Source: Schistocerca nitens
Taxonomy: Eukaryota; Arthropoda; Insecta; Orthoptera; Acrididae
DNA: 64,000 bases
NCBI RefSeq assembly: GCF_023898315.1
Contig: NC_064617.1
Coordinates: 617,821,000-617,884,999, forward strand
Direction: 5' to 3'
The notes under the pieces are model-generated. The model was not told where the DNA came from and made no database searches. It worked only from the letters and a program-made list of their open reading frames with translations. How positions within the stretch are numbered: the stretch's first letter is position 1; each line of letters opens with the position of its first letter. This document shows positions 21,643 to 34,160 of the stretch, one piece after another. The position numbers and the translations under genes are program-made.

Positions 21643-22478
21643 TCAGTGTGCACCGCCCTTTTTAGGTTCCGCACTAGAGCCCAAGTCTTTGGCCTCAATC
21701 GCGGCGTGCACCTTCTCGTCTATTTTTTTTATAAATTCGTTTTCAATTTTGTGCACTTGTTCGGACATTTTCTGCTCAATTGCTTGTCTTGTGTCAATTT
21801 CTAATTGTTCCATCCTGTTAGCCAGTGCACTGATTTCATCTACGATACTGGCGTTAGCCACCTGGATATTAACTACACTTTCGCTCAGTTCTTGCACCGC
21901 TTTGGTTATGGTTTCATAGTTTTGTCTCAAACTATCAATCTCACTTTGCATACCTTCCAAAGATTGCATTAACTGCAAGTCTCTCTAATGCTGGTATCGA
22001 TCACGCTCTGCTTGTTTAGCATCACGTTCAGTTTCTCGTTCTGCATGCATAGCATCACGTTCTCTATCGCGTTCTGCTTGCATACGTGCAAATTCAGCTA
22101 CCAATCTCTGGTCACGCTCTGCTTGTTCATGCACAAACGTAGCTTGGAAATTGAGCATGCGTTCGAACATAACCCTTAATGATGCACTTCTGAAACCTCA
22201 CCACTCACTGGTCCGTGTCTAGTGCTTGTAGGTGGCACAGTATTTCTACTTTCAACTGAATCACTGGCTGGCAGTGGCAACATTTCTTGCCCATCTGCCC
22301 CCAGATTCTCACATTGTACTTCCTGAACTACGCCACTAACATTACTTTGTGCCCCACTTTCTAACTCGGTATCACTGCTTGCTAACTGTTGTTCATTATC
22401 CATGTTTATATCTTTCTGACTACGCAATCTAACCATAGTCAAGAAAAGAAACAAAATCTGAACTAAATATCCTAACAC
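21643..22478 (-). pseudogene. gypsy Gag, N-terminal part
   Basis: Minus-strand coding traces upstream of the LINE insertion: an acidic, Ser-rich leader (22478-22176, including MDNEQQLASSDTELESG, a likely true start near 22402), a charged repetitive stretch of ERDxxxAERE type (22170-21985), and a long coiled coil (21978-21643). Small frame breaks at about 21980 and 22173 separate them. The plus-strand gypsy element has the same order: polar leader, then long coiled coil, then capsid. Self-association of Gag through the coiled coil is plausible. The frame continues into 18157 and below once the LINE is discounted. Confidence 0.55.
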
Positions 22479-22935
22479 TCAGGTTTCACTGACATAATCA
22501 CACAAGAAATGGTCGTTTGTTGAAACACACTTATTATATACTACGATGACTAACTACTCAAATGTCCTGTTATTTAAAAAAAAAACACTAACAACAAGCA
22601 CACCACTAATGATCCGAGAACACCGCACTGAGGCTACTTTACTACCCACAGGACAACTACACTGTAGCTTTACCTTTTGGTGATCTATCTTGGGTGCAGC
22701 TGCCCCCTGGTATTGTGGTAGGTAATTAATTTTTTGATATAATGAGCTCTCTTCTTCAGCTTGCCTCTGGGTATATAGTGTTCTCATACAAAAAATCATA
22801 TACAGGTATTACCACACAATATTGGTTAGGCAATACATACAATACATAAAAAAAATTATTAATTGTTCTCCAACAAAGTTCGACTACAATAATTCCCTAG
22901 TTATCTCATGGGTATTTTGTGGCCACTGGTTATTC

Positions 22936-22958
22936 GAGCCCCACGTTATTGGGCGCCA
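22936..22958 (-). promoter_or_regulatory. Primer-binding site of minus-strand gypsy element
   Basis: On the minus strand TGGCGCCCAATAACGTGGGG begins one base after the 5' LTR end. A TGG start directly downstream of the LTR is the hallmark of a tRNA primer-binding site. I do not assign the tRNA. Confidence 0.75.
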
Positions 22959-22959
22959 A

Positions 22960-24312
22960 TTTAATGAAATAAAAAAAAGAAAATATTTATTTATTTATTA
23001 TGTAAAAAGAATGAAAATTATGAAATGAATCGAAAATGGAAATGCAAATGTGGGGATGGAAATGTTGCTTTATGTATTTTTATTATTTTTTCTTTCAGTA
23101 CGAACTTTGTTGTACAACCCCTTATTTACGTGTGGTAATAAAAATTAATTTAGACAGAATTAAGCACATTTAAAATTACGCAAACTTAGCCAACCCTCTC
23201 ATGCTGATAAATTCATATTAACTGATTAAGAACATTTAGTTGAAAATTGTATAAATTAATTTTTTTTACGTATTTCGGCCTTGGCACACATTTTCTAAAT
23301 GCAGTGGTTTTTTTAAATATTTACTGAATTCTTTCGCGGCGTTAGCTATGGAACACAAGACTGTCTCTGTTAGCAGAAAATGGTTAAATATTGCCAAGCC
23401 GACCTGAACGTTTAATTATCATTGATAAAACACACTTCACTATACGTTTAAGTTATTTGCTTTAGAAATTGAAAGAACCAACAGATTGTTAAACTTCAAC
23501 GTTAACTATTCGCCTATTAATGCACAAGTGTGAAACCAGTAATAAATTCCGTCAGTCTCGGGATTGCTGTAAAAGAAAAATATTTTCGTAATTCACTGCT
23601 AATTTTATCTGCTCCCGATTTACGGGTTTGGTTAATTTTTCTTAGCGGAACAATTTTTCTAAATGTGCCGTCACTGCAAATCGCTCGGCCGTGGCACAGC
23701 CCAGCAACACCAGCGATAATTGCTAAAAATGCTGAAAATTCTTTAAAGAAATATTATAGATGACATGGGCAAGCTAATTTACATTAGTAATACACAATTT
23801 TGATAAATTATAATGTATTTAGACCACAACAATAATTCAGCTTACATTAGTGAGTAATTTCTCCTCTAATGGCGGCTAAAGATAGATACAGACAAATGAA
23901 GTTTACTCATTCATAAAATACTACGTCACAGGTTCCGCTCTCTCTCAGCTCTGGAGGAAGACGACAAAGAATGCACACTATGTTTCCTATTTATACCACT
24001 GCCGACCGTTAATGTCTCTTTGCAATCTTACAACATTACTCCCCTCTGTGGCTGTATTTTACATTTTTCTTATCGCAGATATTGACATATTTCGTAATTA
24101 CATTATGAGTATAGAAATATTACAATCATAAATACATCGAGAATATTATTACAGAAAATATTACAATAATAACGAATGTCCTTTATACAAAATTAAATAA
24201 TATTTTTTTTGTTAAACAATTACAGTCATACGAATTGCTTCATAGTGTACATAGTACAATCAAATGTCATTTCCTTTGATTAATAGTGTGTGTGCTGCCA
24301 GGGAACGTTACA
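22960..24312 (-). repeat. 5' LTR of the minus-strand gypsy element (1353 bp)
   Basis: This is the longer of the two LTRs. On the minus strand it starts TGTAACG at 24312. A TATA box, TATAAATAGG, lies at about 23987-23996 on the minus strand inside the block missing from the 3' LTR. Outside that block the LTRs are closely similar. A tgat following 24312 matches tgat before 12769. Confidence 0.8.
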
Positions 24313-24389
24313 TGATCTACACGAATTTTTAGAAGCCCTCTATGGTATAGGATGAGATATATAAAGAAAGAGATGCTAAAGCCAAATTC

Positions 24390-26275
24390 AATTTATTTCG
24401 TAGTAAATTTGTCTCAATATTTGAAAGCAGCTTCCCTAAAAGTCGCCCAGAAAATCGATTAAAAACCAAGTAACTCATGGATATCTATCGGAATTACAGT
24501 CGCATGCAAAGGAAAGAGATAGATTTCAATGAAGGCCAGAATGTGTCTACATAAGACATTTCTTGCATAGTACAAAAATACTTCTATATTTTAGGGAAAG
24601 TAACTATCATGTCCAGAAATATTCATGTCTGCATATAATAAGATTAAAATTACATGGGATACTGACAAATAAGAGACAAGACGCCTCTCAGTGTACAAGA
24701 TAACATAAAAAGCTAAATGAGAATCGTGTGACTGATAATTCGCAAGTTACAAACACCGTAACAGTCATTTTCTAAATGTAGTGACATAAGTAGGATTAAA
24801 TGGGTAATTTGAAGTACAAGAGAATATATTAAAAATGTCATTCCGTTAAACTTACAAAAAATACCAACATCCTCCACTGAAGTTTATAGAATTGTGAAAA
24901 TTCCAAAATACAAATACTCGTATTTGATGATGGAATTTTAAATGTAATTCTGAAAAGTTGTTCTCACGTAATAAGTAATTTCCTTTATGCCTTTAGTAAC
25001 GTGAGTAATGCATCGCTGGCACAGTGAATTTTTCCAGACAAGTAAATATATACAATTGTTAAGCCATTATACAAGAAAGGTTACAAGAAAGAAATAATTA
25101 TCACCCATTTTCCTTTCTGTTATCTATTTCCAAATAATCTAAAAAGTAACACAATAAAAGGTAGTTTCAGATTTAAGTAGAAACAGTTTACTCAGTATCT
25201 CACAGTTCTGATTCCAGGAGGATTACGCAACTGTGAAAGCTATTTACACATTCACCCACCAAATATTACAAGCCGTAAATATCACCAGTTGGTATTCATT
25301 GTGGCGTTTGGTTGTGTAGATCATGTTACACGCTTACAAAAACGTAAATGTTATGGAACTGATGGTATTATATATAAATGGTTTGAATCATACTTAATAA
25401 ATAGAAAGTAAAAACTTGTGCTGAATAATACAGACAATGTTGAAAAGGCAGTAAACTTTAGTGAGTGGGGAGAAATCGCAAAGAGACTGCCTAGGAGTTC
25501 AAACTTGGGTTCTCTTCTACTGCATATACATGTGAATGACCTTCCACTTAAAATTGAAAGACAGTACTAGTATTATAGTAAGTCTTCTTAGACAGTAACA
25601 GAAGAGATTGTTAATGATGTTTTACAAAGAATTATTAAGTGGATCCCTGAAAATGGTCTCTCCGTAAACTAAAAAAAAAAAAAAAATACAGTTCTGTAGA
25701 ACAGTCTAGCTACGGAACAAACGAATCAACCTCTTAATCTATTTTGCACATTTCCACTCAATATTGTCTTCCGAAATAATTTAGCATAATTCATCTCTTT
25801 GATAGGAAGTATTGATTGCACAAAAGCGAGCAATAAGAATTCTATGTGGTGTTAACGTGCGGTCGTTGTGTCGGTACCTCTTCAAGGAATCGAGCGTTTT
25901 AACTAGCCGGCCTTTGTGGTCGAGCGGTTCTAGGCGCTACAGTCTGGAACCGCGCGACCGCTCTGGTCGCAGGTTCGAATCCTGCCTCGGACATGGATGT
26001 GTGTAATGTACTGAGGTTAGTTAGGTTTAAGTACTTCTAAGTTCTAGGTGACTGATGACCTCAGCTGTTAAGTCCCGTAGTGCTCAGAGCCATTTTTTTT
26101 AACTAAAGCATCACAATACAATATTCGGTAATGAAGTTCATAATAAATAATCCATCCCATTTTGAAAGAATAGTTCCTCAATAACGGAAAATGTCTGACA
26201 GTTAGAAAATTAAGCTTTAAATGCAGCCTACACTCATTTTTCCTGGACAGTTCCTACTACACAGAGCAAAAAGAA
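24390..26275 (+). pseudogene. Old Jockey-type LINE, ORF2 relic
   Basis: Strongly decayed plus-strand RT. In shifting frames one reads PDK..YTIVKPLYKKGYKKE near 25040-25095, FGCVDHVT followed by CYGTDGIIYKWFESYLINRK near 25305-25408, then SSNLGSLLLHIHVNDLPL near 25498-25550 (the QGSILGPLLF block), and the C-terminal IAQKRAIRILCGV with CRYLFKE near 25812-25890. After an inserted SINE the tail continues to about 26275. Stops and frameshifts are frequent, so this is an ancient copy. The block order supports the Jockey clade; the exact family is not determinable here. Confidence 0.6.
25916..26096 (+). mobile_element. SINE family 1 (tRNA-derived)
   Basis: It starts gccggcctttgtggtcgagcgg, with the A box TGGTCGAGCGG and the B box GGTTCGAATCC (about 25972-25982), and ends gctcagagccatttt. 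The TSD is ttttaacta at 25907-25915 and 26097-26105, with the T run ambiguous. It lies inside the Jockey-type LINE relic. Confidence 0.88.
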
Positions 26276-26399
26276 GACAACCAATTCTTTTTTATTTCTA
26301 GCTGAACTAAAAATAATGTGTTCATTGATGTTGACATTGATCGTGTACGGAATCCAGTAAATTCCATTGTTTCGATGAAAATCGTTCAGATGATCGTAT

Positions 26400-26681
26400 T
26401 ATAAGTAGGCTGTTTAGGTTTTTATGTTGGTAACGCCACGTAGCGCTCTGTATGAAAATCACTGGCTGTGCTGTGTGCAGTCTGTGGCTGGTTGGCATTG
26501 TTAGAATATTTGCTATTGTAGTGTTGGGCAATTGAATATGAACAGCGCGTAGCGTTGCGCAGTTGGAGGTGAGCCGCCAGCAGTGGTGGATGTGGGGAGA
26601 GAGATGGCAGAATTTTAAGACAGGACGATCTGGACGTGTGTCCATCAGAAAGAGTAAATTTGTAATACTGGATATCATGAA

Positions 26682-26731
<50 letters not shown>

Positions 26732-27136
26732 GACTTTTGAACACTATTAAGGTAAATACAATGTTTGTTCTCTATCAAAATCTTTCATTTGCTAACTATG
26801 CCTCTCAGTAGTTAGTGCCTTCAGTAGTTAAAATCTTTTATTTAGCTGACAGTAGTGGCGCTCGCTGTGTTGCAGTAGTTCGAGTAATGAAGATTTTTGT
26901 GAAGTAAGTGATACGTGAAAGGTATAGGTTAATGTTAATCAGGGCCATTCTTTTGTAGCGATTATTGAAAGTCAGATTGCGTTGCGCTAAGAATATTGTG
27001 TGTCAGTTTAGTGATGATAAGAATAAGTAAAGAGAAATGTCTGAGTACGTTCAGTTCTGCTCAGCTGTTTGAAAATCAAATAATATAAGAGGTTTATCAG
27101 CACAGTAATTCATTACTTTTCTAAGGGGACGTTTCA
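26400..27136 (+). mobile_element. Solo LTR-like repeat (about 737 bp)
   Basis: The unit starts TATAAGTAGGCTG, where the copy at 1-401 has TGTAAGTAGGC, and ends GGGGACGTTTCA. The inverted partner at 1-401 covers its first half. No clean TSD is seen. A microsatellite has expanded inside it. TG/CA-like ends and length suggest a solo LTR. Confidence 0.6.
26683..26729. repeat. (AT)n microsatellite
   Basis: About 23 AT units in a row. The homologous position in the inverted copy (about 138-148) has only a short TA run, so this tract expanded after the copies separated. Confidence 0.95.
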
Positions 27137-27750
27137 ATATAGTCAGCTATCTAATTTAATTCCGTACAATATCCCGCTGACAAATGTAGAACACCTACCC
27201 TATGTGTAAATGTAGAGACATACATATCATCCGTGCACATACCAGGTCCTGTATAGGCATCAGAGCTTCAGTTTGACACATGGTTACAGTTTTTCAAAAT
27301 TTCAGACCGTTATTTGTTACGCAGCGGTTTGAAACTGATGATTCATAAGCCCACGTTATCTACACTCATAAGTCACTTGTGTTCCCTTAGTTTTGGAACG
27401 AGGTGGTCTGTAATCCTGTTCATCACCGGACCCATCTTTCTTTTATCAACTAACATCTCGATTTTCATTCAACATCGGCTATGTCGTGCCGCATAGGTTG
27501 CACGTAATGATTTGTTACGAAAGTAAAGCGTAACGAATGCTCTCCAACGGGTAGTTGGATCGACAGTACAGAAAACAGTTCAAGATTTTGTTGTATGGTG
27601 CGAATGAGCGGCAGACAACGTTCGTTATTTTCTACTATTTTCTACACCTATGGACGCAGGTGCTGGGCTGAATCGTATCTCTCCCTTTCCTCACATGTTC
27701 TTCGACTTCTTCATTTTGTAGAGTATGTGCCCAAATGTTGTTGTTGTTGT
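27137..27750. other. Unassigned DNA
   Basis: About 600 bases without a supported gene or named repeat, ending in a short (gtt)n run near 27737-27750 next to the SINE tail. Confidence 0.4.
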
Positions 27751-27924
27751 GGTTCAAAAAAAAAGTTCAAATATGTGTGAAATTTTATGGGACTTAACTG
27801 CTAAGGTCATGAGTCCCTAAGCTTACACACTACTTGACCTAAATTATCCTAAGGACAAACACACACACCCATGCTCGAGGGAGGACTCGAACCTCCGCCG
27901 GGACCACCCGCACAGTCCATGGAC
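27751..27924 (-). mobile_element. SINE family 1, second subtype, 5'-truncated
   Basis: The minus strand carries a B box (ggactcgaacc on plus, near 27883) and the SINE body, in the subtype also seen at 57835-58026. The A-box end is missing: the copy stops after cacagtccatggac, so it was truncated at its 5' end. The 3' tail has an A run (27756-27764). Confidence 0.75.
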
Positions 27925-28340
27925 TTCTTTCATTGGCAGATGATACAGATTTCCTTTTTGTGACCGGATGCATGGACTGTAACTCTGTCCTTTGACGCCT
28001 ATTTCGTTTCTCTCTTGTAGCGGTGAACCCAGTTATTATCTTCAGTAGCAAATCGTCGTAAAAAATCAGTCCAATTTTTGCTACAACATTCGCGATAACA
28101 CTTTATTATCCAACTTCTCTTCAGCATTCAGTACATTCGGTACCCGTTTTGCATAAAGTTTTATCACACTCAAAATTTCGTGAAAATGTACTGTACCGTT
28201 TATTCCGAGGTTGCGGTTTGGACATTTCTAACGAGGATCATATGTAACAGAAGAATGGCAGTCGTCGATTTTTTAAATGTAGGATATAACAAATGAGAGT
28301 GCTTAGAAAGCATCAACGGTTCCATCAGCAGTAAATCATC
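27925..28340. other. Unassigned DNA
   Basis: About 400 bases with no recognisable coding or repeat signal. Its right part may belong to the outermost, poorly conserved end of the next transposon's inverted repeat. Confidence 0.35.
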
Positions 28341-29886
28341 TACATACGTATCTGCAGGGTGCAGCTACTATGTACGGGACAAATTGCACCACACATTCCT
28401 CAAACACAGACGAAGAAACTATGTTATATGAACATGTGTGTGGAAACACTTTGTTTCCATGTTGCAACATTTTCTCCAACTAATCAATTATGTGAAACAC
28501 ACGAGAACAGAACTTTAGAATCATAGGGAACATGCACTCTTGGTGACGTCTGGTTACGTTGTGCACCCCAAGTGTTTTGTTTTAGATGTCCCTGTTGCCA
28601 TGCGACGTACGTCATTGCTTGTTTACAGGTAACATCAGCTGTTGCAGCGATCAGTATGACCGTTGCAAGCATACAGGTTACTACGTAGAGTTAATCACAG
28701 ACTCGTGCAACGGCTATGTACATAAATGCAGAGATGGAAGATGCCCATTTGATGTATGGATTAGCTGACGGCAATGGCACTCGCGCTTAACGTTTGCACC
28801 GGAAGAGATTTCTAGAAAGAAGGTGCCCCGACAAGAAAACGTTTGAAGCCATTGATCATCGACTTACGGAACATGGGCCATTTAAACCTGACACTCGTGG
28901 CCGTGGGAGGTCTAGAAGGACGAGGACACCACACTGAATGTTGTTGACCACATTAATGTCTGGCGAGTGTTACCCGAGAACCAGATGTACCCACACGATT
29001 AACAGCGTGTGCAGGCACTATCAGCTGCTGATTGTCCCGGCACAGGTACTCTTCTGCGAATGGTTTATTCAACAAAGTGTCAACTCTTATTTCAGCGTAA
29101 CGGTGTTGTTCGCAGATGAGGCGTCGTTTCAAAGAGATCAGATTGTAAATTTTCATAATCGGCATGTATGGGCAGACGTCAGTCCTCACGCAACTGTTGA
29201 AGCAAGTAATCAACAAAGATATTATGTCAATGTTTGGGCCGGCATTGCTGGTGACTGTCTGGTACGCCCTCATTTTCTTCCATCCAGGCTCAACGGACCA
29301 ATTTATCACAGTGCATTCGTACAGAATGTTTTATCTGATTTATTAACGGATATGACCTTAGCTGTGCGACAAAACATGTACTTCATATCTATTGGCTTCT
29401 AAATAACATTCGTTGACACATGGATAGATGGAGATGGACAAATAGCCTGGCCTGCACGCTGTCCGGACCTAAACCCAATGGACTTTTATTGGTAAAGTCT
29501 TTTGAAACCTCTTGTGTATGAAACCCCAGTACAACATGTTGAGAGTCTCCGTGTCCGTATTATCGAAGGCTGCGAAGCGATACGCAATACTCCAAGGGAT
29601 ACATCAGCGCATCGGAGATTCACTACGACGGCGGATTGTTGGGTGTATCAGTGCCCATGGAGGGCATATTAAACATCTCCTGTGAGAAAGAGCTGCGTGA
29701 AGTGTGCTGGTGCGTTCTGTTCCTGTGTGTTTCCCACCATCAATGAGTTGGAGAAAATAAGTTGTAATGTGGAAACAAAGCGGTTCCAAACCCTTGTTCA
29801 TGTAACATAATTTCTTCGTCTATGTGTGAGGAGTGTGTCCTGCAATTTGTGTAGCACATTTTTGTTACATGCTGTACATCAACGTC
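28340..29886 (+). mobile_element. DNA transposon with long inverted ends
   Basis: The sequence from about 28340 to 28487 matches the reverse complement of about 29741-29886, with mismatches and small gaps. The best part contains gacgaagaaa.tatgtta.atgaaca and ctttgttyccayrttrcaac, then ttttctccaact. Between them lies a degenerate transposase. The long imperfect inverted repeat of at least 115 bp differs from the roughly 27-bp ends of the Tc1-like copies elsewhere in this window. Outer limits and TSD are not resolved. Confidence 0.65.
28716..29685 (+). pseudogene. IS630/Tc1-superfamily transposase relic
   Basis: Starts MYINAEMEDAHLMYGLADGN, an N-terminal block typical of insect transposases with a DUF4817-like region, followed within 25 codons by a stop. 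Downstream are VLFADEASFQR (D1, near 29110), NRHVWAD, VNVWAGI, PHFLPSRLNGPIY, an eroded second block, and WPARCPDLNPMDFY (near 29447-29490). The 3' end near 29685 reads HGGHIKHLL-stop. Multiple stops and frameshifts break the frame. The intact enzyme would excise the element by its inverted ends. Confidence 0.7.
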
Positions 29887-32800
29887 GATACAAATGTCAA
29901 ATGTTCTGCAAAACTCGGTGAAGGCCACAGGAGAGGGTATTTCTCATTCTACACTTGTTAGGGCTTCTCTCCGTTCCATTAGCATATGGAGTGGGGGAAG
30001 AATGATAGTTTAAGCGCTTTTGAGTGAGCTGCAATCAGTCTAATCCTGTCTTCGTGATCCTCATAGGGGTAACACGTAGGGGTTGAAATATATTCTTCGA
30101 TTCCTCATTTAATGCTGGTTCGTGGAACTTATTAGGCTTTTGGGGTATAGTTTGCGCCTAACTTAAGGACATAGGATACGTTTGAGATACGGAAAAACCG
30201 AAATTTTTTATCACTTTATTAAATTCTGTAGTCATGCTTGATTACATTATACTTTATTGGGTTCAGAATGAAAAATGACCGCTATATACTACATTTTAGT
30301 CTCACCGACGTGTGTACTGCGATGCCTGCATTATTTAAATTACAGAAAATCATTAGTAGATCGAAAAGCAACTGAAAAATTTTTGCCTCCAGGGATTCGG
30401 TTAGGGCGTATTCTGTATACTGGTAACACTGGATCTGTAGATGATCATCTTTCCTCCGTTTAGCTTTCCTTTGGTGAAGCGTTTTGTTTACCTCCTACTG
30501 ATAGTTTATTGGCTAAATAGCACACATTTTTGTGATCTAGATGTTAATTAAAATGCAGTAAATACTAACAATGCCGCAAATGAAGAAAGTCGAAAAAAAT
30601 TCAAGGTTTACAAACGAAGCAGTCCTTACTATTGAGGGATACCTATTTACGTGTTAGTTCTTACGGGATAGTTGAAATTTGTGTATTAACAATGATTCTG
30701 TTTCTAGTGGACTACAACCTTCCTAGTAGTACGTTGGTCGGTTATTTTCAAGGTAATCCGTGCTATCACATTGTTTACGTTTCACAACTTCCTTTATCAA
30801 AGAAGATGCTTCGATAACCAATAAACTGATTATGAAATTATATTACAATACACCCCACAATTTACTCATAATGATGAATTAAACGTAGAATTCTGTTGCT
30901 AGGCAGATATAATTTCTTTCAAGTGATTATATATTCATTCATGTAAACTGTATTTATCTGCCTCTAGTAACTGTACACAACAAAAAGAATTTGAAACTTA
31001 TTTATGCTGAATTGTATGACACAAATATCGTTAATATACGTTTACCAACACTAACATGAGGAAACTTGAAGATGCAGAAATGCAGGAGGATGAAGGTTAT
31101 GCTTCACTAATGTTCTGAGGCACATTTTAACATGGCTAAAATCTTAATTCACAATCTTTCAGAAGTGCGACTTTTCTGATTTTAGGTACACATATCTCCT
31201 TAAGTTTACAAAGCAGTGTACTAATTTTGTTTTGTAACTTGCAGTTGTCTATACCTTTCTAGTAAACCAAAACTTTATTGTTATTTCCACTAAATTACAG
31301 AGATATAAAGATTTTAATTAGGAAAAATATTCTAAAAATTAAAATGTAAGATATTACTTTTGTTCCGGTTAATATTCTTAATGTACTGAATTAAAGTGAT
31401 CTAGTATCTCAGCAAACTTGTCATACATTCCTGGCAAAAATTTGGTTTCCTTACATGTGTATTATTGGATGAAATGGTAGCTGAACTGCAAGATGCATTT
31501 TAAACAATACTGCGCATCACTTTTTTAATTACTGTCTTTTTTAAAAACAATACTATGTCCAAAGTTGTTCAAAATACTTGCATATTGTTTAGGCATTAAT
31601 TATGATGATCAAAAGAAATATTGTATAAAAGAAAGAGGTACTGGTTTTCACAAAAAAGTACGAAAAAGTAACGTATGTCCATAAACCATCCTCCAGTTCA
31701 GGTTTTTCGGCACATCCGAGACGCTCGCTCACGTTACCATTCGTACAGGTCTTCTTTGTATGTGCTGAGTTCCATACACTGTAGCAACATTCTGGGATGG
31801 GACCTAAGAGTATTTTGTCAGTTCTCTGTAATTGATTTGTTTGAACAAGACATTCTCGACACGATTACTTTTCTTCTTTGTACGTGTTTAATATCAACTG
31901 GAGCAAAATTCTAAGAAGGGACCCAAGAGTATTTTGCCACTTCTCTGCAGTTGATTTGTTTCAGTAAGACATATTCGAGGCGACTACTTTAAAATCCTGT
32001 ATCAATACAACTGCTGCGGAACAAGATGAAATATAACTGTTTATTTCTAAAATATACACAGATAAAAATTAAAATATCTTTGACATAAAGTATAAGTTTG
32101 CGTCAGGCCGATAAAAAGGCGTTGTGTGTTTTATTTACTTTGTCATACTTAAGTGGTTTCCTATAGATAGATTCCATACCACTGTTACAGACTTTATTCT
32201 GATTTTAAGTTTGATTATTGTTTTATACCTTAAGTTTTACTGTTACACACCCACACTTCAGTCATGTAATATTATTTTCTTTAATTGCCATGAACATCTG
32301 TTGAATCTGTAATTCCAGACACTTAGGTTACCTCGTCACTAGCGCTATCTACCGACTACAACTCGGGTTTGTGTAAGTGTAGGACGCTATATAGATTTTC
32401 TTCTTATAACTCCGTGTACAAAGGATTTGATCCGGACCTAGTATCAGCGTACTCTAACGGTACATGATGGCCGTCCGTCACTATATGCTTATTACGTATG
32501 GGAGAGAGTTTACCTAGACGATTGTGTACTTAGGTACACACGACTTTTTTGGTCGGTACTTCATTCTAAAGGCTTCCTTGAGAATCATATGAAGGAATGC
32601 GCACTACAGACCGCCATAAGCAGTTTCTGCCATTTTCTACGCTTTGTTGTAGTGAGACATGATCTTGTGTTTTGTGTAGCGTTTGTAAATATTTAGCGTT
32701 CTACACAATTAAGGTCTGTTTAATATAGCAAAACTATTTGAAATACACTGCTTGTCATCTGCTAAGGAACAGAGGCGTTGTTGTACAGGAATAATCACAG

Positions 32801-32930
32801 GCAACGATGGACAACATGAAACACAGTACATACGTGTTAGAGGTGGATTCGTATATTTATAATGGAAAATGGTACAGTTTTCGCCACATGGGAAAGCAGG
32901 ATAAAAGACTTAAATAACGTTCATGTTTGA
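29887..32930. other. Unassigned AT-rich DNA (3 kb)
   Basis: No coding region, RNA gene or known repeat is supported, apart from a degenerate tandem duplication at 31747-31988. Open frames are short and have no motifs. This is the longest stretch in the window without an assigned element. Confidence 0.4.
31747..31988. repeat. Degenerate tandem duplication, about 122 bp unit
   Basis: A unit beginning cttctttgta and containing agagtattttgyca and ttctctgyagttgatttgttt occurs twice (31748-31869 and 31870-31988), at roughly 75 percent identity. No function is evident. Confidence 0.7.
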
Positions 32931-32934
32931 TATA

Positions 32935-33945
32935 GGCCAGACTCCCAACATTAAGATCGATATCGGACTGTCAGTAAGGAATATGCCCTCCTCGGGCACT
33001 AATGCACATTTGGCACCTGTTACCCATGCTGTCTACCAAAGTATTGACGAGTTCTTTGGGTATATTGTCCCACTCCTCTCTCAAGGCGGCTTTCAGTTCT
33101 CACACGGTTTGGTGAGAGTGTGTTCGTTGTAAACACATCTGCCAAGAGCATCCGAGGCATTATCTATAGGATTTAGGTCCGGTGAGTACGCAAACGATTC
33201 CGTAGTTCAGTATCTTCAACCTTCACTTTCCAGTGTGTCCGACACCTCATCGGTCCTGCGTGAGCGGACATCGTCGACCATAAACAGAAAGCCGAAACCT
33301 ACCGCACCACTAAACAGACCGACATGAGCCAGAATAATCTCCCTGCAATACCACTGTGCTGTAACAGTTCACCGCAGAAAGAAACGCAGCTGTTCGGCCA
33401 TTGTGTTTAATGCCTGCCCACACCATAACGCCTAGATCATACCGATGACATTCATGAACATTAAGTGGTGTGACTAGAATCACTTGTCACAGTGAAGCGG
33501 GATTCATCGGCGACCATCACACTTGAACTCTGTTGCTACACTCAGCAACATGCTCCCTACACCAACGAACTCAATCTCGTAGATGGCGTGTCGAAGTGGG
33601 ATGGATTTAATAGGACCCTGAGTATAGAAGCCAGCCTGATTCAACCGCCACAAAATAGCTCTGCCAGAGACACGTTTACCGGTAGCGGTTGCAAGGTCTG
33701 CAGCGATCTGTCTAGGAGTGAATTGACTGTTCCTTTTAGCCACTAGGACTGTGTATCGATTCTCTTGCGGCGTGATGGTCCGACTACGACCCCTCGCATA
33801 CTTTCGTTTAGCATTTCCAGCTTCAGCGGCCTTTTCAGTCGCGAGGTGACACTTTTCGACACATCCGTTACTTCGGCCGCAATAGTGATACTTTGACCGG
33901 CTTTGAGCTATTCAACTGCTCGTCCACAATCGTAAGCACTCAAAT
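32935..33945 (-). pseudogene. Decayed Tc1-like transposase, third family
   Basis: On the minus strand an N-terminal HTH region is readable (SLLDR and ATGKRVSGRAILWRLNQAGFY near 33710-33620, RQIAADL before it). It is followed by ADESRF (D1, near 33512), a damaged MVDDV second block near 33275 and SPDLNPIDNASD near 33190-33160 as the third block. A C-terminal EEWDNIPKELVN-like stretch lies near 33090-33050. Frameshifts separate the blocks. The inverted ends were not identified. Confidence 0.65.
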
Positions 33946-34160
33946 GATGATATTTTTAGATTTAATTAACATTATGGTAATTAATACATACTTCGTTGGT
34001 AGTGTAGGGACTTATTCCTCAAAACAGAAAAGTCCTATGCAATCGAGCATGTGAATACCTGCTAATGAACTGAGTTTCTTTAATGTCTTAATAATTTTAC
34101 CAGACTTGAAAATGGAAAGTTGCTAGCTTACAATAGCTTAGAGGCGAAAGTCTGAAATGT

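Larger units (their letters stand above)
12769..24312 (-). mobile_element. Ty3/gypsy-like retrotransposon, pol largely lost
   Basis: Read on the minus strand: 5' LTR (22960-24312), primer-binding site (22936-22958), gag (from about 22420 to 17378, split by a LINE), protease (17056-16445), a short RT start (to 16259), about 2.1 kb of unassigned sequence, a solo LTR insertion, a polypurine tract and the 3' LTR (12769-13542). A possible 4-bp TSD, tgat, lies at 12765-12768 and 24313-24316. Most RT and all RNase H and integrase sequence is missing, so the copy is non-autonomous. Its gag and protease resemble those of the plus-strand gypsy element at 34161-47050. Confidence 0.8.

Noticed and set aside
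25916..25990. Possible tRNA gene in SINE family 1
   Set aside because: The same sequence recurs six times with SINE body and TSDs; it is tRNA-derived, not a tRNA gene.
26322..26778. Minus-strand frames with YIYIYI runs
   Set aside because: These are translations of the (AT)n microsatellite.
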